50,320 bases of DNA, taken from Methanobacteriota archaeon (GTDB lineage Archaea; Halobacteriota; Methanosarcinia; Methanosarcinales; Methanosarcinaceae). Made by a program: the position numbers and the translations under genes. Positions 41,838 to 50,320 of the stretch are shown here, in pieces. The stretch lies in contig JAEWQJ010000045.1 in NCBI GenBank assembly GCA_023399215.1, positions 1-50,320 on the forward strand, given 5' to 3'. Each line of letters starts with the position of its first letter. Position 1 is the first letter of the stretch. Below the pieces are notes generated by a model that did no database searches, was not told the DNA's origin, and was given only the letters and a program-made list of their open reading frames with translations.

Positions 41838-42931
41838 ACAATCACCTGCTCTATTATTATTTTTCAGGCTTTAATGCCTTGGTTCCTAATCCCAGCTAAT
41901 GACTTCTATACCTTGATTTCTATACACACTACACTGAAAAGCAGTTGCCTTAAATGTAAAAATCTGAGTATTTAAAAAAAGACATCTCAGCTTTCTGAGC
42001 ATAACTTCTTAAGTGAATTAAATATACTTATTATTATAAAAAACGTTGGCTGAACAGCAAATTTCTTTTTTGGAAGGAACAGCAAAGACAAATATCTTTG
42101 AAATCTTTGGATGGTAAAAATCTATTCACTGCATATTTTATGGTAAAGCTCTATTCGCTGTGATTATAAACTGCGATGCATCAGTTAGTCAACTATAAAG
42201 AGTTTTTACAATTTTAACTTTCAGATTATCCAGTCTAAAACTCGGGTTTCTTACTCAAAAATTAGAACCATCTCATAGCTTTTGTTTTATATTTCACTAT
42301 TAATACTTAAATATCCAGATTTGGATAAAGCTAGTATGGATAAAAAGTAATACATAGTAAATAATTTTATATAGAGTGTAGAAAAAAGGTTCTGATAGAA
42401 AAGACAGGGAACAAAAGCTAAAATTCAGTATTAAATTGTTGCTGATTAGGAAAAAGCCCAGTAATAGTAAAAACCATCTTATTGCTTTTCAGGCACTATC
42501 TTTCCATAATTTTCTTTTGACCTCTTCTGTTAACACAAATAATTATATTTATAAATAATATTAAATAGCATCGAATACAATTGTCTAATCAGTATTTTAT
42601 TACCTACTTTGTTGAAGTTTAGCGAAGTGAGTGATTGAGTGGGATCATAAATCTATCGCTATTTAGTAATCATCTAAGTTACTAGTGATTACCTGTGCCT
42701 GATATACAGCTATATTTTATAGATTTTTGACTATATATTTTTACTGTAGTCATATATTTATAAAAAATACATATAGCTTTATTCAAGATCGAATAAACTG
42801 TGTGATGCATAGTATTGGATTGGTATGCGGATAATGTGGTTTCACGGAGAATATGCGTATGTGACTGGAAAACTGTACCACTGATAAGAATACAAAACAC
42901 AATTGAGTTACTTTGAGTTTGGGGGTATTAA
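41838..42931. other. 1.1-kb intergenic region without a recognised gene
   Basis: AT-rich. A 29-bp direct repeat (ATGGTAAAAATCTATTCACT start at 42111, second copy from 42140) is the main structure seen. The right end must hold the promoter of the glycan operon. Open frames here lack start signals and protein-like composition. Confidence 0.5.
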
Positions 42932-45322
42932 TTGAATAAACAATTGAAAGTATTATTTATAGGAACCTATGTTCCAAAAGAGTGTGGTATTGCCACATTC
43001 ACATCCGATCTTTTAAATTCAGTGTCCGGGGAAGATAATGACGTTCATTGTGAAGTAATTGCTTTGAACGATCCCTCTGAGACCTATGATTATCCTGAAG
43101 AAGTTGTTTTTCAAATACAGAGGGACAGGATCGAGGATTATTACCAGGCTGCAGATTATATAAACCAATCTGATATTGATATTGTATGTTTGCAGCACGA
43201 ATTTGGACTTTTCTGGGGAAATGCGGGAGATTATATTTTTGCTCTTCTTTCAGGAATCAACAAACCTGTGATAAGCACGATGCATACTGTAATCCGGGAA
43301 CCTGAACCTGAGTATCGAGTATCCACGGAAAAACTCATCAGGTATTCCGAAAAGCTGATTGTAATGAGCCAGACTGCAGTCGAAATGTTAAAAGACATTT
43401 ATAAAGTTCCAGAGGATAAAATAGAATTAATCTTTCACGGAGTACCGGACTACCCTTTTAACAACTGTAGTAAGTATAGAAATAGATTGAACCTGAAGGG
43501 ATCTCCACTTGTCTTAACTTTCGGCCTGTTGAGCCAGAATAAAGGTATCGAAAGTATGCTTGATGCTCTTCCTGAAGTTGTAAACCAATACCCTGACATC
43601 GTTTACCTCATACTTGGTGCTACGCATCCTGTAATTAAAAAGAACTTTGGAGAAACATATAGGCAATACCTCCAGAATAAGGTCTCAGAACTAGGGCTTG
43701 AAAAAAATGTATTATTCCATGACAAATTTGTCGAGAAAGAAGAACTTTGTAATTACATCCTTGCCAGTGATATCTACGTATCTCCTTACCTTTCCAGAGA
43801 GCAAATAGTAAGCGGCGCTCTGACCTATGCAATTGGTATGGGAAAAGCAATAGTTTCCACTCCATACTGGTATGCCCAGGAAATGCTTTCTGACAATCGC
43901 GGTTTGCTTGTAGATTTCGGAGATGCGGGCGGTTTAAGAAAATCTCTTTTGCATTTAATCGAAAATCCAGAAGAGTGTGATAAAATGCGCAAAAAGGCAT
44001 ATGATTTTGGTCGAAAAATGACATGGAAAAACGTAGGTAAACAATATAATAAGGTTTTCACCAGGGCTTTAAAGAATTACAGTGCCTACTCCACCTCGAA
44101 AAAGTTTAATTTCCTTCCAAACCATCTGCCTGAAGTAAAACTTGATTACCTGAAATTATTAACCGACGACGTGGGCATTATTCAGCATACCAATCTTGGT
44201 GTACCGGCTCGTCATTACGGGTACAGTACTGATGATGTAGGCCGAGCTCTTGTTGCACTGACACAGTTAATAGATAACCAGAAGAAAGCTGAGGAGCTAT
44301 GGAAGTTAATTACCACATATCTAAGTTTTCTTGAACATGCCCAGACCGACACGGGTCACTTCCACAACTTCATGAGCTATAAACGGGAATTTCTGGATGA
44401 GAAGGGAAGTGAGGATACTCTCGGACGTGCTATCTACGGGCTTGGGCATGTGGTAAGCTGCCCTTACCTGTCTAAAAATATACGCACGCTTGCCCATACT
44501 CTTATGAGCAGAGCTAGACCTGAGATGGAGAAGCTTAACTATCCAAGGGCAAAAGCCTATGCCATGTGCGGCCTGTACGAAATGCTCAGAACAGATGTGG
44601 ATACCGATGAATTTGAATCGGTATTTAATTCGCGCAGGGACGCCGTCAAGTCTTTAGACTCCCTTGTAAGTAAAGATACCTTTGAATCCATATTTGTCAG
44701 CCACGCGAATTCTCTGGTCGACTTATATGAGGCTAACCATAAAGAAGATTGGAACTGGTTCGAACCTACAGTAACCTATAGTAATGCAAAACTTAGCGAA
44801 TCCCTTTTACTGGCATACAATTACACCAAAGACCGAACTTATCGTAAGGTCGGCCTTGAAACCCTGGATTTTCTTACTGAGATTCAATGGAAAGGTGACT
44901 TTTTTGACATGGTTGGAAACCAGGGCTGGTACTCTTACAATGGTGAAAAGCCTATTTTTGACCAGCAACCAATCGAAGCAGGTTATCTGACTCAAGCTTA
45001 TGTTTCAGCTTATGAGATTGTACGTGATAGGAAATATCTGGAACTTGCAAGATATGCTTTTGAATACTTCCTTGGAAGAAATCGTTTGCAAACTGTTATG
45101 TACGATTATTCCACAGGTGCGGTCTGTGATGGGCTCAACCGCGATGGTATGAATTGTAACCAGGGCGCAGAATCCGTAATTTGCTTCCTTATGGCTTTAA
45201 GCTCTTTAAATAAGCATATGGATAAAGCTTTCAGTACTATATTGCAGTCCAGGGTAAGCGACGAGGTAGATGACAGAACTCTGCAGAAAAGAAAGAGTTT
45301 TTTTATCAGCAAATCAGGTTGA
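42932..45322 (+). CDS. GT4-family glycosyltransferase fused to an (alpha/alpha)-barrel-like domain
   Basis: 796 aa. The first ~390 residues are a GT-B glycosyltransferase: IGTYVPKECGIATFTSDL (acceptor side), HEFGLFWGNAG, STMHTV, LTFGLLSQNKGIESML (start of the donor domain) and YVSPYLSREQIVSGALTYAIGMGKAIVSTPY in parts. Residues ~400-796 are helical with W- and Y-rich repeats (ARHYGYSTDDVGRAL, DWNWFEPTVTYSNAKLSESLLLAY in parts, GWYSYNGEKPIFDQQPIEAGY in parts), as in alpha/alpha toroid carbohydrate enzymes. Starts at TTG behind GGGGGT; the next gene on the strand is a GH130 enzyme, so it likely builds or remodels a mannose-type glycan. Confidence 0.85.
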   Translation: MNKQLKVLFIGTYVPKECGIATFTSDLLNSVSGEDNDVHCEVIALNDPSETYDYPEEVVFQIQRDRIEDYYQAADYINQSDIDIVCLQHEFGLFWGNAGDYIFALLSGINKPVISTMHTVIREPEPEYRVSTEKLIRYSEKLIVMSQTAVEMLKDIYKVPEDKIELIFHGVPDYPFNNCSKYRNRLNLKGSPLVLTFGLLSQNKGIESMLDALPEVVNQYPDIVYLILGATHPVIKKNFGETYRQYLQNKVSELGLEKNVLFHDKFVEKEELCNYILASDIYVSPYLSREQIVSGALTYAIGMGKAIVSTPYWYAQEMLSDNRGLLVDFGDAGGLRKSLLHLIENPEECDKMRKKAYDFGRKMTWKNVGKQYNKVFTRALKNYSAYSTSKKFNFLPNHLPEVKLDYLKLLTDDVGIIQHTNLGVPARHYGYSTDDVGRALVALTQLIDNQKKAEELWKLITTYLSFLEHAQTDTGHFHNFMSYKREFLDEKGSEDTLGRAIYGLGHVVSCPYLSKNIRTLAHTLMSRARPEMEKLNYPRAKAYAMCGLYEMLRTDVDTDEFESVFNSRRDAVKSLDSLVSKDTFESIFVSHANSLVDLYEANHKEDWNWFEPTVTYSNAKLSESLLLAYNYTKDRTYRKVGLETLDFLTEIQWKGDFFDMVGNQGWYSYNGEKPIFDQQPIEAGYLTQAYVSAYEIVRDRKYLELARYAFEYFLGRNRLQTVMYDYSTGAVCDGLNRDGMNCNQGAESVICFLMALSSLNKHMDKAFSTILQSRVSDEVDDRTLQKRKSFFISKSG

Positions 45323-45362
45323 GTGAGGGAAGAAAGTAAAAGGGTATACGATCCAGAGAGTA

Positions 45363-45500
45363 AGAGAATCTGATATGGGAATGATAGAATAACGTGATCT
45401 GGAGATTAAGAATAACATGATCTGAGGGATGAGAGAATAATATAATCTGGGGAGTAAGAATAACATGAGTGGGGGATGAGAGAATAATATGATCTGGAAA
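45363..45500 (+). repeat. 23-25-bp repeats running into the GH130 start codon
   Basis: Units beginning AATAA(C/T) start at 45388, 45411, 45436, 45459 and 45483, with (G/A)TGATCTGG-type and GGGATGAGAG-type blocks; a weak earlier unit starts at 45363. The ATG ATC TGG of the GH130 gene (45489) is the last unit's ATGATCTGG, so the start codon and ribosome-binding region are part of the array. Confidence 0.75.
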
Positions 45501-46523
45501 GACCATGGGGAGTTATTTGTAAGATACGATAGGAATCCTATATTAACCGTTGACGATTGGCCTTATAGAGCCCATTCAGTTTTTAATCCTGCGGCTGCTA
45601 TAGTTGATGGCACTACCCTGTTACTGGTCAGGGTCGAAGATCATAGGGGCTTTTCTCACTTTACAATAGCAAGGAGTAAAAATGGAATTTATGGCTGGGA
45701 AATTGATCCTGAACCAACCTTTGCTCCTGACCCTGTAAGCTACCCTGAAGAAATATACGGTATAGAAGACCCACGCATAACTTACATCGATGAGATGGGA
45801 AAGTGGGCTGTAGCGTATACGGCTTTTTCGGATTCAGGTCCTTTAACTGCACTTGCCTTTACCGAGGACTTCCGAAAATTTGATCGAATAGGAGCTACCC
45901 TGCCTCCTGAAAACAAGGACGCTGCGGTTTTTCCTGTAAGGTTTAACGGCAGGTGGGCAATGTTACACAGGCCTGTATCTTTAATAAGTGGCGCAAAGGC
46001 AAATATCTGGATTTCCTTTTCACCTGATATGAAATACTGGGGAGAGCATGAGGTTCTTCTATATGCCAGAGAAGGTGGGTGGTGGGACGCAAACAAAATA
46101 GGCCTGTCCCCACAGCCAATACGTGTACCCGATGGATGGTTAATTATGTACCACGGAGTACGCCAGACAACAGCTAAGGCAAGTTACCGGCTTGGACTTG
46201 CCCTTCTTGATCCTGATGATCCTAAAAAAGTGCTCCACAGATCTGAAGGCTGGGTTTTTGGGCCACGTGAAATGTACGAACGCAGCGGAGACGTCAATGA
46301 CGTTGTTTTCCCCTGCGGATGGGTACTTACGGGCGATGAAATTCGTATTTATTACGGGAGTGCAGATACCTCAGTATCGTTAGCTACCGCAAAAGTACGC
46401 GATGTTCTGAAATATATCCATGAGTGTCCGGAAAAACAGTGCCCTGATGAATACTGCAGGTGGTTTGAAGAAGATATAGAAAGTTCTACTGATCCGAAGA
46501 GAGGCTATTCAAGATTGAGATAA
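45489..46523 (+). CDS. GH130-family glycoside phosphorylase/hydrolase
   Basis: 344 aa. Five-bladed beta-propeller pattern of the GH130 (COG2152) family: FNPAAAIVDGTTLLLVRVED (first blade, with catalytic region), YGIEDPRITYIDEMGKWAVAYTAF in parts, HRPVSLI, GWWDANKIGLSPQPIRVPDGWLIMYHG in parts, and DVNDVVFPCGWVL, RIYYGSADTSVSLA. GH130 enzymes phosphorolyse or hydrolyse beta-mannosides. Its position between two glycosyltransferase genes suggests assembly or trimming of a mannose-containing glycan or compatible solute. Specificity cannot be predicted. Confidence 0.9.
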   Translation: MIWKDHGELFVRYDRNPILTVDDWPYRAHSVFNPAAAIVDGTTLLLVRVEDHRGFSHFTIARSKNGIYGWEIDPEPTFAPDPVSYPEEIYGIEDPRITYIDEMGKWAVAYTAFSDSGPLTALAFTEDFRKFDRIGATLPPENKDAAVFPVRFNGRWAMLHRPVSLISGAKANIWISFSPDMKYWGEHEVLLYAREGGWWDANKIGLSPQPIRVPDGWLIMYHGVRQTTAKASYRLGLALLDPDDPKKVLHRSEGWVFGPREMYERSGDVNDVVFPCGWVLTGDEIRIYYGSADTSVSLATAKVRDVLKYIHECPEKQCPDEYCRWFEEDIESSTDPKRGYSRLR

Positions 46524-46680
46524 AATACATAAAAATGAAAATAAAGTATATAAAAATTAAATTTAAAAATTAAAATTAAATTTAAAAACTAAAAATTAAC
46601 CTGCAAAGCTCAAATGAAAGTTAAAAATTTAAAAAATAAAAATTAAGTTTGGGGATGTGAGTGATTTTGGGGGTATTAAT

Positions 46681-48033
46681 ATGAGAATTGCAATGTTGTC
46701 TCCAATTGCCTGGAGCACGCCACCTAAAAAGTATGGTCCCTGGGAATCTATTGTATCTTTATTAACTGAAGGACTGGTAAAAAGAGGTATTGATGTTACA
46801 CTGTTTGCCACAGCAGATTCTCACACTGCAGCGAAGCTTCATGCTGTATGTCCGAGACCTTATGAAGAAGATAAGGATATGATCCGAAAAGTGTACGAAG
46901 GCCTGCATATATCCGAAGTTTTCGAGAGAGCAAAGGAATTCGATATAATCCATAATCATTTTGATTATCTTCCTTTAACCTACAGCGCGCTTGTGGATAC
47001 GCCTGTTGTAACAACAATCCATGGTATTTCTTCACGGAAAATTTTGCCTGTGTATAAAAAGTACAATAATAGAACTTTTTACGTATCCATAAGTGATGCC
47101 TACCGATGCCGTGACCTGGACTATATAGCAACGGTTCGTCACGGAATTGACATAGAAAGCTTTTATTTCAATGAAAAACCGCAGGATTATCTACTTTTTT
47201 TATCACGCCTGCATAAAGACAAAGGCGTAAGGGAAGCAATAGAGGTCGCAAAAAAAACTGGCAGAAAACTTAGAATTGCTGGTTTCATTGCAGATCAGGC
47301 TTATTTTGAAAAAGAAGTTCAACCCTATCTGGACAATGAACAGATTATTTATGAGGGACATGTCACCCCTGAGTTTAAGAAGGAACTCCTGTCAAATGCC
47401 TATGCTTTGCTTCACATGATTAATTATGAAGAGGCTTTCGGAATTGGCGTAGTTGAAGCTATGGCCAGCGGTACGCCGGTAATTGCAATGAACAGGGGTT
47501 CAATGCCTGAGCTTATCCGGGATGGAGAGACTGGATTTCTCGTTAATAGTGTTGAGGAAGCTGCCGAAGCTGTGCAAAAACTTGGCTCCATATCCCGCAA
47601 AAAATGCAGGGAAAACGTAGAAAAACGTTTTTCGGTTGACAGGATGGTAGATGATTACATTAAAGTGTATGAGACAATCCTCGAAAAATGTAAACGTGAG
47701 GAAGAAAGGCCCTGGGGCTTTTATGAAGTGCTCGGGCAGAGGCCTGGATATAAGGTCAAAAGCCTTACTGTTATTCCTCAGGGTGAAATCTCACTCCAGC
47801 GCCATTTTCATAGAAGTGAGCACTGGTACATAATCAGTGGAGAAGGTCTAGTAATTAAAAACGAGAACGAAATCAGGGTTATTCCTGGAGATTCGGTTGA
47901 TCTTCCGGTAAATGAAATTCATCGAATTAAGAATATAGGCAGTCAAAACCTTGTTTTCATTGAGATCGCACAGGGAGACTATATCGGAGAAGATGATATT
48001 GAAAGGCTTGAAGACAAATATGGGAGAGCTTGA
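46681..48033 (+). CDS. GT4 glycosyltransferase fused to a mannose-6-phosphate isomerase-type cupin
   Basis: 450 aa. Residues 1-335: GT4 with MLSPIAWSTPPKKYGPWE at the N-terminus, LSRLHKDKGVREAI, and the EAFGIGVVEAMASGTPVIA donor-binding block (E-x7-E). Residues ~345-450: a cupin of the type II mannose-6-phosphate isomerase/ManC C-terminus, with RPWGFYEVL, QRHFHRSEHWYIISGEG (metal-binding His) and PGDSVDLPVNEIHRIKN. A GT joined to a sugar-phosphate cupin suggests it makes or channels a mannose-type sugar. The ATG is behind GGGGGTATTAAT, the same leader as the first gene of the operon; a GTG 24 bases upstream is not used. Confidence 0.85.
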   Translation: MRIAMLSPIAWSTPPKKYGPWESIVSLLTEGLVKRGIDVTLFATADSHTAAKLHAVCPRPYEEDKDMIRKVYEGLHISEVFERAKEFDIIHNHFDYLPLTYSALVDTPVVTTIHGISSRKILPVYKKYNNRTFYVSISDAYRCRDLDYIATVRHGIDIESFYFNEKPQDYLLFLSRLHKDKGVREAIEVAKKTGRKLRIAGFIADQAYFEKEVQPYLDNEQIIYEGHVTPEFKKELLSNAYALLHMINYEEAFGIGVVEAMASGTPVIAMNRGSMPELIRDGETGFLVNSVEEAAEAVQKLGSISRKKCRENVEKRFSVDRMVDDYIKVYETILEKCKREEERPWGFYEVLGQRPGYKVKSLTVIPQGEISLQRHFHRSEHWYIISGEGLVIKNENEIRVIPGDSVDLPVNEIHRIKNIGSQNLVFIEIAQGDYIGEDDIERLEDKYGRA

Positions 48034-48172
48034 GCAGGTTTGTATAGATTGAGAATATTCCCTTTTTACAATATATCTATTTTTCACATTTTTTAAATTT
48101 TTTAAAATTAATAAGAGTTTCCGTTTTACAGGGACCTTCTTTTTTGCATTTTTACCCTAACTAATAAAAAAT

Positions 48173-48517
48173 TCAATCAGGGCATTCTGAATTGTTATAA
48201 GAGTCTCTAACCTGACCCGCCATTTCCTCACCCAGCCTTTCAGAGACATTTTCTATGAAAAGCTCGATATACTCAAATGGTACGCAGCCAAGGCTTTCTT
48301 CTCCTGATAATATGAGCCTGACAAGGTATTCAAGGTCATATCGAGATAGTAATTTTATTCTCCGCAGAAAATCCTGAGCATCTTTTGCATAGTGGTTTGC
48401 CAGCGGAGGAAGTATGGAACGATAAGCCATTCCCGAGCCTGAACACAGATACCCCTCACACTCCGGGGCAACGGTTTTCAGAATGCCAATGTCCGTTTCT
48501 GAGAGTAGTCTTGCCAT
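48173..48517 (-). CDS. Small conserved-looking helical protein
   Basis: 114 aa starting MARLLSETDIGIL. GGTG at 48524-48527 lies 6 nt from this ATG, so the 21 extra residues of the longer frame are not used. It is wholly helical in appearance, with three cysteines (VAPECEGYLCSGSG in part, LGCVPFEY) and a cluster RRIKLLSRYDLEYLVRLI. No family is recognised. It is convergent with the glycan operon. Confidence 0.65.
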   Translation of the reverse strand: MARLLSETDIGILKTVAPECEGYLCSGSGMAYRSILPPLANHYAKDAQDFLRRIKLLSRYDLEYLVRLILSGEESLGCVPFEYIELFIENVSERLGEEMAGQVRDSYNNSECPD

Positions 48518-48635
48518 GATGATCACCAGTGATAAAAGTATAAATTTGTGTTTAGAAGATGTTTCGGAGAATGAATGCATAAAGATTGTATTTCAGATAC
48601 AATAGATTGCACAGCTGGGATTTATACATGAGAAT

Positions 48636-48690
48636 ATATACAAATTAAACGCATACAGATTAAACGCATACAGATTAAACGCATACAGAC
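48636..48690. repeat. 15-bp tandem repeat
   Basis: GCATACAGATTAAAC is present at 48651 and 48666, partially at 48681, and in weaker form at 48636. It lies in the 48518-49037 gap. Confidence 0.7.
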
Positions 48691-48908
48691 GGTATTTCAA
48701 AGCTTTTCTCTGTATGAGAGTGATTCTGTTTTTCTGATATTTAATGATATAAGGCTACATACTCACCTGACAGGATGCAGTCGGATGGTTTGATAAGTAA
48801 ATCCAGAATATATAAATCAAGAAAAACAATTCTGAGTTTAGCTTTTTTTCAAAGGGATAAAGAATAAAATTTGAGGACTGCCGAAGGATTTGTTATTGCT
48901 CGGACTGC

Positions 48909-48956
48909 CTCTCGTTTTATCTCTCGTTTTATCTCTCGTTTTATCTCTTGTTTTAA
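48909..48956. repeat. 12-bp tandem repeat, four units
   Basis: CTCTCGTTTTAT three times, then CTCTTGTTTTAA. It lies about 80 bases after the stop of the minus-strand MBL-fold gene. An ORF across it reads TRDK repeats but overlaps the MBL gene and has no support. Confidence 0.7.
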
Positions 48957-49037
48957 CAGTATAGCCTTTGTTTACAGCCGAAATTTTACTTTGTACCTCA
49001 TGGATTACTCTATACCTTACATCTCTCTTCGTGCTTA

Positions 49038-49793
49038 TCATAATTCAAGTTTCATGAGGTCTTCGGCAAGAATCACGTCTCCTTCAAAACACTCCTTCAG
49101 GAGGTGCACTGCTTCTCTTTCGTGTCCCCGCATTTCCGGATAGAAATGTGTAAGGCAGATGCTTCCTATTTCGTTATTATATTCCTCCAGGATGTCGGCA
49201 AGTGAGCTGGGAGTAGTATGGTTTGTGACTTTCATGTCCGGTGGAAATGAACACTCGTGGATCAGGAGATCAGCCTCGGCTGCAAGGTCCATTACATCCC
49301 TTGATGGCTCGGTGTCTGCGGAGTAAACGAATTCCCCATCCTCTCCAGTCACGCGGTAAGCTAGCGTCGGAACGCTGTGCGCGGTTGCCGTACAACTGAT
49401 CTCACAATCAAATCCCTCGGGAGTAAATTCTTTTCCGGGGGCGAGCTCAATAATGTCTACGTCCACTTCTTCCTGAAGATATTCATAAGCGTCAATCACT
49501 TTTGAAAACCATTCTTCGGTTCCTTCAGGCCCGTAGACCTTCATACTCGTGTTTCCGCGAAGCCAGTTTGCCTTGATAAGGGGGTGCAGGTCAGCCACAT
49601 GGTCAAGGTGAAGGTGCGAAAGCAACACTGTGTCCACCTCAGTATGGGAAACCCCAGCCTCAGGAAACCTGTTCAATACGCCGCTTCCGCAATCAATAAG
49701 CAATGGCTTTTCGTCTAGCCTGACAAGTATTCCGGACTGTACCCTATTTTTCTGAGGGATCGCAACTCCAGTGCCAAGAAATGTAATTTCCAT
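49038..49793 (-). CDS. MBL-fold metal-dependent hydrolase (RNase Z-like)
   Basis: 251 aa. The metallo-beta-lactamase motif LLSHLHLDHVADL (H-x-H-x-D-H), then AHSVPTLAYRV (third ligand His), YSADTEPSRDV (bridging Asp) and THFYPE near the end give a full two-metal site. Start MEITFLGTGVAIPQ is the usual first strand. The fold and size are those of the ElaC/RNase Z and related hydrolases, but the long exosite arm of RNase Z is not seen, so a different phosphodiester or ester substrate is as likely. It is next to tRNA-Leu, on the opposite strand. Confidence 0.85.
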   Translation of the reverse strand: MEITFLGTGVAIPQKNRVQSGILVRLDEKPLLIDCGSGVLNRFPEAGVSHTEVDTVLLSHLHLDHVADLHPLIKANWLRGNTSMKVYGPEGTEEWFSKVIDAYEYLQEEVDVDIIELAPGKEFTPEGFDCEISCTATAHSVPTLAYRVTGEDGEFVYSADTEPSRDVMDLAAEADLLIHECSFPPDMKVTNHTTPSSLADILEEYNNEIGSICLTHFYPEMRGHEREAVHLLKECFEGDVILAEDLMKLEL

Positions 49794-49890
49794 AAGTTAA
49801 AGAATAAACTTTAAATAATTTAACTTTATTTAAAGCATGTCCGCATAACGAATATTTGCGGCTCAAAAAAAACTTGCTTTTCTTCAAAGA

Positions 49891-49975
49891 GCGAGGGTTG
49901 CCCAGCACGGTCAAAGGCGCCGGACTTAAGATCCGGTATCGAAGGATTTCGTGGGTTCGAATCCCACCCCTCGCA
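49891..49975 (+). tRNA. tRNA-Leu (anticodon TAA)
   Basis: Class II tRNA: acceptor GCGAGGG (49891-49897)/CCCTCGC (49968-49974), discriminator A; anticodon stem CCGGA/TCCGG with loop CTTAAGA (anticodon TAA); a variable arm near TATCGAAGGATTTCG; T arm GTGGG-TTCGAAT-CCCAC. CCA is not encoded. Confidence 0.93.
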
Positions 49976-50320
49976 CTAATTTTTTACATAGGACTTTGTT
50001 TTTTCCTTTTTTACTTTTTTTATACAAAAATACTGCAAACAGGCTGGCTATTCCGTAATATATCCCAAAACCTGGCGTATTCGGATACACAACACAGGTT
50101 GTATTCTTTATGAAATCAAACTTTACAGGTTCCCATTTATAACAGTAGCTTGTGAAAGTTCCTTTACTTTGACATTACTTTAAGGTTCAGGGGAGCCTCC
50201 TCAACCTCCTACACTGTTGCTGTGGCTATTTCCCCCACTACTGCCCACTGCTCGAGCTGCTTTCTTCAACATAGTTATCGCAGCAATTTTCTGTCAGGGG
50301 AGCATACTCCTTTATAACAT
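49976..50320 (-). other. Right edge; possible end of a minus-strand gene
   Basis: Between tRNA-Leu and the window edge no complete gene is seen. On the minus strand a frame entering from the edge runs to a TAG at 50238 (tail NCCDNYVEESSSSSGQ), and another reads IAAITMLKKAARAVGSSGG to a TGA. Both are plausible low-complexity tails and neither can be confirmed. Confidence 0.25.

Noticed and set aside
48838..49041. Minus-strand ORF with TRDK repeats
   Set aside because: Encoded by a 12-bp tandem repeat, overlaps the MBL-fold gene stop and has no start signal.

Overview
The window looks like a chromosome segment from a methanogenic archaeon, most likely a Methanosarcina. It carries two adjacent copies of a methanogenesis-marker-8-type protein, PKD and beta-helix surface proteins, AT-rich intergenic DNA full of short tandem repeats, Shine-Dalgarno sites of the GGAGG/GGGGGT/GGTG type, and archaeal tRNAs. 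The genus is an inference; no rRNA or mcr gene is present.

Layout. 1-10.5 kb: the end of a sensor histidine kinase, then surface and membrane proteins (PKD protein, beta-helix protein, Yip1-like protein, a 512-aa secreted protein), a class I methyltransferase and a phenylacetate-CoA ligase. 11.0-13.5 kb: a STAND NTPase/TPR gene broken by a stop codon and a frameshift around its P-loop. 13.7-15.6 kb: the tandem marker-8 genes. 15.8-17.3 kb: a 43-aa lysine-rich protein, dispersed repeats and a decayed secreted-protein gene.

17.4-23.3 kb is a ribosomally made, modified peptide (RiPP) locus: ABC exporter, PqqD-like peptide-recognition protein, two radical SAM/SPASM enzymes, a 66-aa precursor whose core is three 10-residue Cys repeats, and a signal-peptidase-like protease. 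It resembles the 'SynChlorMet' cassette. 23.4-28.2 kb, on the other strand, is a conflict/defence-type operon: Trypco1-like protein, SIR2-like/CHAT fusion, and nSTAND NTPase with a seven-bladed WD40 domain. These two blocks are the best candidates for an undescribed system.

28.5-33.2 kb holds a K+ channel, an ABC-2 transporter pair and a double-domain PPK2. 33.2-40 kb is very AT-rich, with a 2.2-kb gene desert, a zinc-ribbon protein, a TPR membrane protein and a Cas1 reduced to its catalytic domain with no CRISPR array in sight. 40-50.3 kb holds two small helix-turn-helix-like proteins, tRNA-Gln, a zinc-protease-like protein, a glycan operon (GT4 fusion, GH130, GT4-cupin fusion), a small conserved protein, an MBL-fold hydrolase and tRNA-Leu. 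Starts were chosen from visible ribosome-binding sites wherever possible.
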